A program made the position numbers and the translations under genes. Below, piece by piece: positions 1 through 12,200 of a DNA stretch of 64,000 bases. Every line of letters starts with the position of its first letter. The first letter of the stretch is position 1. Below the pieces are notes generated by a model, which saw nothing but the letters and a program-made list of their open reading frames with translations, had not been told where the DNA came from and searched no databases. The stretch is from Chrysopilus asiliformis (taxonomy: Eukaryota; Arthropoda; Insecta; Diptera; Rhagionidae): positions 44,690,184-44,754,183 of the forward strand of contig OZ035961.1 of NCBI GenBank assembly GCA_964034945.1. Reading direction: 5' to 3'.

Positions 1-333
1 TTTTTTTTTTAATATTTATAGTTTTTTTTATTAAAGGTTCAATTTTCACCATAAATATTTAAAGTAGAATATCAAATCATTTAAATTTCTTTTAAGTTTA
101 AAGTTAAAAGACGCAAATCTTTTAGTTTTTTCCGTTTTTATTAGAGTTGTTCATTTGTTTCAATAACTGGGCCTATTCTGCTATATTTTAATATCCTTCT
201 ATATGCTACTCATATAGAGCTTAAAAGCGATACCTCCTTAAATAAAAATATTTTTTTTTAGAAATAATGGTATAAAAATAGTTATTTCAACATATTTCCA
301 AATGTTTTAAAACAAACTATACTTAAATTTCAG

Positions 334-753
334 TTGCCCATTCTTACATCGAACAGCTGGCGATACAGAACGCCGATATCATTTACGTTACTATAAAACA
401 TGTATGTGCGTACATGACACTGATGCACGCGGCTATTGCGTTAAAAATGGCCACCACTGCGCATTCGCTCATGGTGTACATGATCAAAGGCCACCAGTTT
501 ATGATATAAAAGAGTTAGAAGCACTACAGAATTCTGAGACGACGGTTGACGGTGTCACATGCCAGAATGCATTAGACAAAGAAAGAAATTTAATGAATGA
601 AGATCCTAAATGGCAAGATACTAATTATGTCTTAGCCAATTATAAAACAGAGCCATGTAAACGGCCGCCAAGACTATGTAGACAAGGATATGCGTGTCCT
701 CAATATCACAATAGTAAAGATAAACGAAGAAGTCCAAGGAAATTTAAATATAG
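334..753 (+). CDS. unk: unk exon with CCCH fingers (first in window)
   Basis: The acceptor is CAG at 331-333. Base 334 completes a codon begun in the upstream exon, and reading starts at 335 with CPFLHRTAGDTERRYH. It carries the end of one CCCH finger, a second finger ending CAFAHG and a third ending PQYHNS. The exon ends KFKY plus AG, followed by GT at 754. The first in-frame ATG, at 404, is internal and is not the start. Confidence 0.94.
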
Positions 754-3700
754 GTAAATCATTTTATAATATATATTACGATAAAATTTAAATAACTTGT
801 ATTACAATTCTAGATCAACACCATGCCCAAATGTCAAACATGGTGAAGAATGGGGTGAGCCAGCAAATTGTGAAGCTGGCGATAATTGTCAATATTGTCA
901 CACTAGAACAGAACAGCAATTTCACCCAGAAATTTATAAATCGACAAAATGCAATGATGTACAGCAGGCTGGCTATTGTCCACGTAGTGTTTTTTGCGCA
1001 TTTGCCCATGTTGAACGTAAGTGAAACGAATTTTCTTTTTTTTTTGGCTATATCCTACATATAATTTTTTGCAAATCTTCTGTCTTTAATTTTGCATAGA
1101 AAAAATTTTTTCCTACTGTTTGGTTTTGTGCCTCCTTCTTTATTATTTTGAAATCGACATTTTCTTTTACTTTTTATTATCGTATAGATGAAAAATTTAA
1201 AACGATTTGCAATTATTTGGTTAAATGATATATTTTTTTTAATGAAATCGTACATAGTTTTGCCTAACTTTTGCCTTATAAAAGTGTAACTAAAGTAATA
1301 CAGTTTCGAAAATGTGATTTCATGATAATAATTTTTAACAGAAGACTTTCCATTTTTTTCTTGTTTCTTTTTTTTAACTACTACCGTAAAACGTGTGATT
1401 GCATAGCATATATTTTGACAGAGGAGAAGCCGCGGGAATTAGATGGACCTTCAACAAATTTAGCCCTTAGCGATATTATATCAAGTGCATTGCCAGATAT
1501 TAATAAAAAGGATAAAACAAATGATAATGTAAGTATGAACGTTTTATTTTATATATTTAAATTTTTGCTTAAGTTTGATCTTGAAAAGAAAAAAAAATAC
1601 CAAAGGAATGCTTGATTTAAGCCCTTTTTTTTTGTTTGCAACATTTGAAAATGTCAAATAGTCCATAAGAATTTTTATTTGTTAATCAAAGAGCTGTTTT
1701 ATGTGTTCAATTCAATTTATTTTCCTTTAACTCTTGAGCGGGCGCGTATGCGTAATTTGGTTCGCATAGGAATTTGTTTGTTTTGGGAAAATTGGAATAC
1801 AATTAAAAACTTCTTTACAATTTGATTCAGAAAAAAGTTACTGTGTTGATTGAGCTATGCACAAAACAGTTTTTTTTATGGATTTCAAAATGAACATAGG
1901 GAGTTCAACTGAAAGAGAGGTTTCTAATAGCACAAGACGTGCCCGCTTCAGGGTTAAATTCCAAATCGTGACTCATAATTCGGATTTATCGTTTTTTGAT
2001 TGTCTTTGCAGCCTTATAACTAGATTCTGAGTTGACCGATTCACATGACAGATACTAGGAAAACCAAAAACTTTGGAGTCGGTCAATCCGTTGATTGTGT
2101 ATTACATTTTTGTGGCTGGGGTGTATTACACACCAGTACCCGGTTATTGTTAGTTTTTCAATACACAGAGTGTTCCATGTTTTTTGCACTTTAACAGAAT
2201 CACGATTTTTCTTGTTACAGTATTCTTTTCAAAACACAATTTTTTACACGTGTGATACTCTATATGCGAACCATAAAGAAGTATATAAGATTTTGTATAT
2301 CGTTTATAACGCATCGAACCTATCGTCGAACACAAAAATGAACTACACCAGGAAGTTTGGGATGACAAAATATTTTGACTTTTGCATGCCCATCTGTCTT
2401 TCTATCTGTTCGTAAACACCATAACTTTCGGAAGGACTAGGCTAGAAACTTGAAATTTTGTACAGCTGCGTTTCTAGTAAATAGTGGAGCTAAGGCTCTT
2501 GAACGGGCAAAATCAGATCTTTCCTTCCCCCTTCCCCCATACAAACGAAATAGTTTTTTGCGGTGAGTTTTATTCAAAGATTTGTGAAGGCAAAATATGC
2601 TTAGAATATGAGTTTATATAAAATCTAGTCGAACCACTCCTCCCCCCCATACAAATCAAAAACTTTTTTTTTCCTATTTTCTCGAAAACGGTACATTGTA
2701 TCGAAAAATTTGAATAGACGAAGTGTTTTGAGAATATGATTTTACACAATCGTTCCATACATCAAAATACAATCGGAATATTCTCTCCCACACAAATAAT
2801 TTTTTTTAATGAAAATTTGGTGTGGGTTAACGATTGCCCTGGGACAATTGTGGTTTTTCTTATGTTATTCTTTTACAAAAAAGACATCTGTTTTAAAATT
2901 AATCATATTTACGTATTAAGCGAATTAATTATGCGGCTAGGCACTTCACGTCCGTTATTTATCCAAGAGTGTGATCTAAGTTTTCGATATAATAGAGTTG
3001 AAAATTCTGAAGAATTGTCAAATTGGGAATAGATAAAAAGTTCACAATTTGAAATCAATATTTTTTGGGAAGAACGATGCAATAGTTGGCCATATCTATG
3101 CACATGACCTAACTTGTCAACCAGTGCACCTTGTACCTTGATTCTTAGCGATATGCCACACTGGCGAATCAGCTCCTGAAGCTGCCTGATCCCGACGTCA
3201 GTTGCACATGTAATCCAATGGTGCATGGCACACTGCAAGAAATGCTGACTTTTCTGTACTGACCTATTTGTAGCTGATATCAGGAACATGTCGGGTAGTT
3301 TCTAATGTCATTATTGTTAGATTAAATAAAATAAAATGATAATTTTCAATATTTGTTTCGTCTGACGGTAATAATTGTCATCAGTAACACAGTCTATTAA
3401 GGTAGCATGGCCACTCTCGAGATTATCGGCTCTCTAATTGATATAATGTTGACTTTAAAATAATTACTATTTGGGGACATCATAGAACTTTGACAAGTCT
3501 GTTTAACTAATAAACTTTTGAGCAAGCGAAAATAAATACAATATCCATCGAAGAGGAGAAATTAAACACAGCAATCGTACAAGCTGTAGAAGAAGGTAGA
3601 TGCTTGTACGATTACACATACTCAGTTTTTTTAGCAGAGGAGAAGTTCTTCCTCCGAGTTCGACGTTTTGACGTTTGAGGTCAGCTGATCCCAGTCCACT

Positions 3701-6700
3701 GTGCCACGTCAACTGATCGAATAAATTCCTGCAGCTGCGCGACCTGATGTCGGGATCAGGCAGCTGCAGGAGCTGATTTGCCAATGTGACATCTACCTCA
3801 TATTTTTTTTTTGAATATATGTAAATCTTATGGAATTTATTTTTGTCTTCACAAATTTCACCTGTAGATTCAGTTTGTTCCCATTCTGCCTTCATGGAAG
3901 TTAGTCCCCATTCTGCCGCCTTCAAATCTTGTAATATTTTAAATATAGAGTAAGTTCGGGTATTGTGGTACAGGCGGGTAATGTGGTACACTATCATTTC
4001 TCGCATATGAGATGTCGCATCGCAAGATCAAACATACAAAACTGTTTTTTGTGAAATTCTGCAACCATTGTTGGTGTTGACAAGTCCATGTTTTATTGAT
4101 TTTTGAAAGGAACATTTTTGGATTGAGGCGAATTTGACCAAGAAATCATTTTTTTGGTTTGTCATGGTGAAAACGGCTAATATGGCATACTATTTCTTCC
4201 ATACAAATATTTAATATTTGAATGGAAGAAACAGTATACCACATTACCCGCCAATTTTTTTAAGTACTACTTTTTCTAATAGTGTACTTTTTTGATCATA
4301 TTTTTGTTTGTATGTTTATGGTTGCCAACATTGCTGTGGAATATTATAGGCAAGCCTTTGGAGATATCGTAAACGAAATTCTGACATACTTACTTTTGTC
4401 GTGGTGTTTTTAATCAAAATAAAATAAAGGATTTTAGTTCTATTTTACAATTTATTTAATAGTTCAAAAGTTAATGTAAAAATTTCACTTATTTTTTAAT
4501 ATTTTGTCTTTCCAATTTTTTTAGATTTCTTTTCACTCTTGATTCTAATAAAGTCTCATTTAATTTATTTTATAGTCACAATGATTTTGTATTTTATCGA
4601 ATTTTAAAATTCTACAAAAAATTCACTTAAATTATGTTTGATTCTAATAAAATTTCACTTAATTTATTTTATTTTTATGCTGAAATTTTTTATTAAAGGT
4701 TTTGTCGCAGCAGAGCGCAACTTATGGCGGCAACTAGGGTAGAAACCCAGGGCCTTTTTTCTATTAAATTTTTTTAAGTTTATTATTTTGTTGCAATTTT
4801 GCAACTCGTATCGCGTAGTTAATAATTTTAGTTAGGAAACTTTAAATCAAAATCAAAGAAGAAACTTATAAAAAGCTTTTCATAATAAGCAAAATCTAAT
4901 TTGATAATTCCCGATCGCGTACTTAGTCTTCATAGGTCGCAACTCTAGGTCGCATACCAGACTAAAGCTGGAAATATACGCTGCAATTATCGGTACAACC
5001 GTCGGGCTGATTTGCGGTCGCATACGATAATTGTATCGTGTGTGTGCACGAAATGACGGTTGTATGCGATATCGCAAGGTCGTACGTAGCCTGCGGTCGC
5101 ATGCAACAGATTGTATCGTTTGTGGTCTGCCATGCGACCGTCGATACGATATTATTTTACAACTGTGCTGTGTGCTTCGAAAGATATTTGCTAGTAAAAA
5201 CTGATTATTCGATCAAGATCGCAAATAAATCGTATTGTTTGTGTGCTGTATACAACCGTCGGCCCGCTATCGGTCCAACACAAGTCGGTACGACCATCGC
5301 AGCGTCTATTTTTACCTTAAAACTTCTAGTCGCAACTCGCGGTCGCAGTTCAAGTAAAAACTTGTTCTAATCTGACCGTACAGGTCTTTTCATAAGATTT
5401 TTACAAGTTAAAAATCCTATTGATCTTCTTTCTTTTTTCCCTTTCAATCATTTATTTTCTATTGGATTCCATCTCAGTTGGAATCTTAGAAAATCTTATG
5501 GGAGAATTTTATCCAACCTACTTTTAAAGTTTCCTTATTTGAAAATTGAAAACTTAATCGATTGGTTGGGAAAGATACGATCTTTGTAAAATCGTAAATG
5601 TTTTGCCCATCCTCCTTGTGAATCATTCGTAAGGATGCAAAGGAGAATTCATGAGTAGGATAGGCAAGATGAATTTACCAAGATAATGGTAAATTCATCT
5701 TGCCTATCCTACTCATGAATTCTCCTCTGGAATTGCATAAGGGATCATGCAAGGAGCGGTTGATCATTCGTGTGCGCCTATTGGCTGAAATCGAATTATC
5801 ATTGTATTAGAAAGGATCTTAGGCATGATCATATATGTTTGGTATGAAAACCAAACGAACTCAAATTCGTTTTTATGTTTACAAATGCAAAAGAACATCT
5901 TTGTATATGGTTTCATCGTTTGTGTTTTTTGTATGATTCTTAGAACGAAACATAAATTACAAAAAGGATGACTTTTTATTGCATCTTAAACCAATTCTGT
6001 TTACGTTTTACATGTCACAGAATTTGTTTATGCATAACACATGGGATTTTCAATATTTTCTAGAAAATATTAGAATTACAAAAAATTATCTTTCATGATC
6101 ATAAAACATGAAAAAGGTATGACATTTATTGCATCGCAACCAAATTCTATTTATGTTTTAATATACGTTTTTATAAAAAATACATGTGTTCTTTAATTTC
6201 CAAGGAAAAATATTAAGAAGATCAAATCCTTTTTCGAGGGTGATTATGAAAGAACTCGTCCTTTCATTTGATTATACCCGTATGGTGAAGCCAAAGGGTA
6301 TACTAACTTTGCCTTACCGTTTGTAACGCCAAGAACCCGTCATCACACACAAAAATGAATTACACCAGTGTGTTTAGAATGATAAAAATAATTAATTTCT
6401 GCATGTCCGTCCGTCCGTCTGTGGCGCGGATTGCGGGCGCACGGATTGAGCTAGAGACTTGAAATTTTGCGCAGATTCGTTTTTCGTAAAATGCGAGGCT
6501 TAGTTCGTTAATGGGCAAAAATGGACCAAAAGGGGGGGTACCCCCCATACGTATGAAAACGTTTTTTGCGAATATCTCAAAAACGGTGCATCCTATCAAA
6601 AAAGTCCAAGAACAAACGTTATTTAGGATATGATTCTACATAAATCTCCCATACATCAAAATCCGATTGGAATAAATTTTAAAAAATCTTATTGAAAAGT

Positions 6701-9229
6701 TTTACTTCAAAGAGGAATTTTAATACAACTGTTCGAATTTTGATACGAATATCACCATACGGGTTTCAATAATTGCCAGATTGGCAATTATAGCTTTTGT
6801 TATGTTTATACCCGTATGGTGAAACCAAAGGGTATATTAACTTTGCCTTACCGTTTGTAACGCCAAGATCCCGTCATCACACAAAAAAATGAATTACCCC
6901 AGTGTGTTTAGAATGATAAAAAAAATTGAATTTTGCATGTCCGTCCGTCTGTCCGTCTGTCTGTCTGTCCGTCTGTCTGTCTGTCCGTCTGTCTGTCTGT
7001 CCGTCTGTCTGTCTGTCCGTCTGTGGCGCGGATTGCGGGCGCACGGATTGAGCTAGAGACTTGAAAGTTTGCACAGATCCGTTTTTCGTAAAATGCGAGG
7101 CTAAGTTCGTTAATGGGCAAAAATGGACCATTAGGGGGGGTACCCCCCATACGAACGAAAACGGTTTTTGTGAATATCTCAAAAACGGTGCATCTTATCA
7201 AAAAAGTCCAAGAGCAAAAGTTATTTAGGATATGATTCTACATAAAACTCCCATACATCAAAATCCGATTGGAATAAATTTTAAAAATTCTTATTGGAAA
7301 GTTTGACTTCAAATTGGAATTTTGGTATAACTGTTCGAATTTTGATACGAATATCACCATACGGGTCTCCAATGATTGCCAGATTGGCAATTATAGCTTT
7401 TGTTATGTTTTTAATATAAATTTGATGGTGGTGAAATTAGAGGAAATCTGATTCACTACACTTTTAAAACTAGTGATTTATTATAAAAATTAAAGAAGGT
7501 GTACCACAATACCCGAACTTACTCTACTTTCCAAAGACATTCCTTGTCTCATGAAATATTATTCAGGTGGAATATATCACTTTTCAAAAGTTTAGTTTTC
7601 GCTATTTTAATGTTATTATTTGTCAAAATCTTGTTTCGCATCGATATCTCCGAAAATGGTAAAACTGTGCTGCCACACCATGTGTATCACAGCTGTGAAT
7701 CAAAGAAAACAAGATTGCGACAGTAGGTAGACTCGACGTTCTGAGCTCTCGACTTCATTGGCTGCGTTCAGACGAGGTTGAAACTGGTTGACTTCACCAA
7801 GTTTCCACTCGATTTTACGGGCCAGACGCTATCGGGTGTGTGCGGAGAATTCACCTGCTGGCTAGGCCGGGTGAAGTTGGTTGAAAACACATACACACAT
7901 AGAGTTCAATGGTGGGGGTTCACAAAATTTTTCTTGCTACATGCACACATTGACATAGCATGTGTAAACTACTGCAGTGCAAAAGTTGAAAAACACTACG
8001 TGAGAACGCAAGCAGGTTTTTTCACCCAGAGTAACTTGGTTGACTTCAACCAGTTTTAACCTCGTCTGAACGCAGCCATTCAGAGCGAAAATTCCATTTA
8101 ATTTTTAAATCAATTTATTACTAAATTAAATTACAATTAATAATTATTATTATTAATTAAATTATAATTTAAAGGTATTTGTTATTTTTTCTTGTTATTC
8201 ATTATTTACTACGAACAGCTCTTAACCCCAATTCAATGCTATTACGATTGAAGCTTCTTGACCAATGAAACCAAAACTTTCATTTTCCCATCGTTGAAAG
8301 CTTTGATCTCTTTGGTCGAGAAGCTTCAATCGTAATCGCAATCGTAATCGTTAGTGTGAATTGGGCCTTAGTGATGTAAAATGAAGCGTTTTTTGCGAAT
8401 GTCGCAATCTATGTTTTCTCTGATTCATGGTCCGCACTGGCTTTCGCAAACGGATTTTTGGTATACTAAAAAAAAATAAAAGTCAATGTAGTTCCTGTGT
8501 AAAAATTAGTGCGAAAGATTTATGAAAAAAAACTACATTTTTAATTTTTATAAAAAAAAATCATATACATAATTTTAAATAGTTTTGTGATCTTATAACT
8601 TTCTTAACTTTTATAGCAAAATTCAACAATGCAATTTTAAATATGAAACATAAAAAAACATTTACACTTTTTTTTTAAATTATAGCACAAATAATTTCAT
8701 TTTGAAAATAACTTTTTTTTAAAGTTTTTATTTGTTAATTGTATGACTCCCATCAAGAAACATCAAGATTTTTTTCCAATTCGATTCTAAATTTAAACTT
8801 TTATTAATTTGTATCACTGAATACAAGTTTTCCTTATTTAATTCTCTCTATAGTTAATTACCAAACAAAAAAAAAACAAACAAACATGTTAAGAACATGT
8901 TGGTGCTTAAATTAAATGAACGGGTTCTCATTCGATGAATTGAAAATTGTGTCTTTACAGCCTCAAATAATGCAAAATGGAAGTGGTGAAAGTTGCGAAT
9001 CGGCAAGCACATCATCAATAGGTTCAAATAATTCACATAGTAAGGCGCCTGGAGCCCAATTACAACAAAAAAATCTGTTTAATAATAGCAATACAAATGG
9101 AAATTGTTCTAGCAACAATTGCAATTCAACACAAGTAACAAGTTGTAGTACAATGTCTCAATTTCCTGATTTCACAACTGATATGGCGAAACAAGTAATG
9201 CATACGCTCTTTACGCTCAATCAATATAG

Positions 9230-9261
<32 letters not shown>

Positions 9262-12200
9262 TTATATATCTATATACATGTGTCTCAATTGAATTTAAAA
9301 AAAAACATTTTTCACTAATTTTCCATTACAGTTATTGGCTATTGAAAATGATCCTAATATTAATCAACTAGAAAAGGAACAAAGAAAATTATGTATAAAT
9401 TTTGGTTTGCCAATAGACAGAATATGTAAGTTACTAAAAAACAAACAATAAACGATTTACATATTTAATTTAATTTTGTTCCGTGCTTGTTGTTATGTTT
9501 TATTTTTAAACGATTTATTCTACTAATATATGATATTTACTGTGTTAGCTTCTTGCTCTATAGATGAAATGCGTGACCTAGTTCCAAATCAAAGAGATAA
9601 TCCTATATCAGCGGGACTGGCACAATCAGGACTCTTACAGCGTTCGTCAGCTCCAATCAACATTCCCAGTTCGCCAATTAGTAATTCATTACCTGGTATG
9701 CTTTTTTATATTTTATTAATCTTTTATGAAGAGCTATTCTAAAATGTTTTGTTTTTTCTCGTTAATTTTTTCTAGTAAACATTCCGGGTAGTTCATTAGG
9801 AAATTATAGTCCAACTAATCATTCGAATTTATTTTCGGTAGCCGAAGTATTCAATATTAGCGGATCATCAGCTAATAAATTAAGTAATTCTTTAAGCAAT
9901 CAAGCTGATAATTTATTTTTCCAATCTCACATAATATCGCCGGGTTTCGGAGACTCTCTTTCAATAAGTCCCTCTTTGAGGTAAGTACTAAAGATTTTCA
10001 ATTAAAATTGATTAATTCTAATCGTTTTACTCTATTTCGTTTAGGATTCCTGAACTAAATTCAATTCGTGATGAGCTAGCTAATAACTCAGTTAGTAATA
10101 GTCTTTTTGAAAATAGTTTACAAACAAATAAGCAAGCATTTTCAATACCATCGTGTGTTAACTCAAATATATCTGAACTAAGTCGCTTACGTGATGAATT
10201 AGTTAATAAAAATACACAAATAATGCAATACACAAAGGCTTGGAAATCTGAATTAGAGGAATGTAATAGGAAAGTAAGTATCAATTTTTCATTATTGCAA
10301 ATTTTATAATATTTGATAAATTATGATTAGTACATGGAAAATCGCTTTACAGCATAACAAAAAAATTTTGACTTGAAATTATTTTTTTTTTTAAAATCGA
10401 TCAGAAATAAAATTTTTCTTATCGTCAAATGCGGACGAAAACCGCAAAAAAGAAGATATTTTTAATAAAACTTATGAAAATCAAAAAACAAATCCCCAAT
10501 TTTTACTTTCCTCTGCTATAGAGAGAAAGTATTATATTCATGACGGAGACCGACTCGAGAACGGGGGCAGAAAGAAACTTTCTGATCGAATATCCGTTTC
10601 AGGCAAAACTATGAGGATGTCATTACATCTGTCTATCCGGTTTACGAACGTGTTTGAGCGACTTGAAAATTTTAAGCTTTATGGATGTTACGAAAATTGC
10701 AGTTTTCTATCAAGTTTTGAAAAAGTAACGTTAGATATAAGGAGACACCCTATATAGTGTTTTGAAAACTTTTTCGAAAACTACAGGAAACAAAATTTTA
10801 TACATTTTATCCTTGAACGGTTTTTTTTGTATCTCTAACAGTTCTCAAGATATTTGAAAAAAAAAATGCACTTTTGAGGGAAAATGCACATAATCAAATT
10901 CAAAGAAAATAAAATTTTTTGCATTTTTCCCTTTAACGGTTTTTACGTATTTTTAACGGTTCTGGAGATATTTGAAAAAAAACATATTTTTACTTATTTT
11001 TTCTGAAACTAAATGTTGCAGAGAAAAGTTTTGTGTTGATTACAACTGATATTTTAGTATGTTATAAAGTTGATTTATTACTTTTCATTTAAAATGAAAA
11101 AAATCCGAATATCGAAGAATACATACAGGAAATGACTTTTAAATTTGGTTCAACATTTTCAGCTTTCACTTTCACTTGTTTCGTTGTGTTCTTCCTTTTT
11201 GCCCATAGCCTGGTATAAGCAAATCGTTCGATATCAGTTTAATGCTACCAGGCGTTGTCCCGCTATTTTTTCTTTGTCCCAAAAAGTCAAAACACAAGGA
11301 AATCCCACACTTTAATTGCAATATTGCACGGGAACACGATTAAAACGTTCGTATCAGATGAATACGTGAACGTCCCATCGCTGAATATTTCGGATCGTTC
11401 GCGATGAACGTGGATGCGGATAAAATGTATTTTTATCCGAAAAAAGTGGAAAAATGCGAACAAAAGTCTCAAGAAACTTAAATGATTTTTCAACCGAAAT
11501 TTTCTTTTTGAAAAATCAAGCCGTCGAAAATTGTTGTTTTTTGGGGACCCCTACTAACTTTTTATGAGGAACATTTTTTTTCCAAAGACACTATAATATT
11601 TTTTTCTAACGGTTCAGTAGATATGGCCATTTTCTTTCAAAAATTGTTAAAGAACCCCCCAAAAGAGAGGAGTGGGGTTATCGCCTAAACAAAAAAAAAT
11701 GTTGTTTTCTGTATAAATAAAACAGTTTTAGTATAGCCGTTTTTAACCGTTATTTTCAGGCTTTGAGTACCCTGTTTACAAAAACTAGTGAGGATAGAGC
11801 AGAAAAATAGAATAAAAAAACTGCAACAACTGAAGTCGTGTTCAGCGACCCCTAAATAGTCTAAAAGCTTAATAGATCGCCAAAAAACCCATTTTTGATG
11901 CAGTGTAATTGAATTAATTTTTCTGGAATGTACCCGAATATGTCTGATAGCAAAAAAAGTTAAATTTAGTTATATTTTCCAAGATTCCGCTATGATCAAA
12001 CCCATAGAAAAACCTCTAAGATATCTCACTGTCGAGAACAAAAGGGCACGAAAAATTATAATCAATATCCGAAAGCTTAAAGCTTTTTGTACACGTCGTC
12101 AAATTAAAAATTTTTGCGAATCATTTATTTTCGCATATGCTGGCGTTAGTTACGTAGAATCAAATACTTGGGAAGCAGACAGGTTTCCGGGAGGGTTTTT

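Larger units (their letters stand above)
3948..7524. mobile_element. 3.6-kb TA-flanked TIR element (Tc1/mariner/pogo type), internally invaded
   Basis: A perfect 25-bp terminal inverted repeat beginning GAGTAAGTTCGGGTATTGTG sits at 3948 and ends at 7524. TA flanks both ends (3946-3947, 7525-7526). Subterminal motifs of the type GGGTAATGTGGTACAC recur near 3975 and, inverted, near 4240. TA duplication places it in the IS630/Tc1/mariner/pogo group. No transposase frame survives. Within it lie a CG-rich GGTCGCAT block (4905-5345), a 40-bp-arm hairpin (5641-5726) and two tandem DINE-like elements (6273-7410), so the host element was about 2.4 kb before those insertions. Confidence 0.7.
1529..8960 (+). 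other. unk intron, 7.4 kb, transposon-rich
   Basis: The intron runs from GTAAGT at 1529 to TTTACAG at 8954-8960. It contains a TTAA-flanked MITE (1731-1953), an old (GTCY)-type repeat (about 2095-2870), a segment with inverted copies of a 45-bp sequence (about 3165-3800), a 3.6-kb TA-flanked element (3948-7524) and two small TIR elements (7760-8077, 8225-8367). The remainder, mainly 1954-2090, 2870-3160 and 8370-8950, is AT-rich with nothing recognisable. Confidence 0.8.

Noticed and set aside
6940..7022. Regular short repeat considered as a CRISPR array
   Set aside because: There are no spacers; it is a pure tetranucleotide microsatellite in an insect genome.
6877..7201. Minus-strand frames with RQTDGQTDRRTDRQTD repeats (and equivalents at 13720, 17674, 52379)
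   Set aside because: They are translations of the (GTCY)n tract in DINE-like elements, open in several frames at once.
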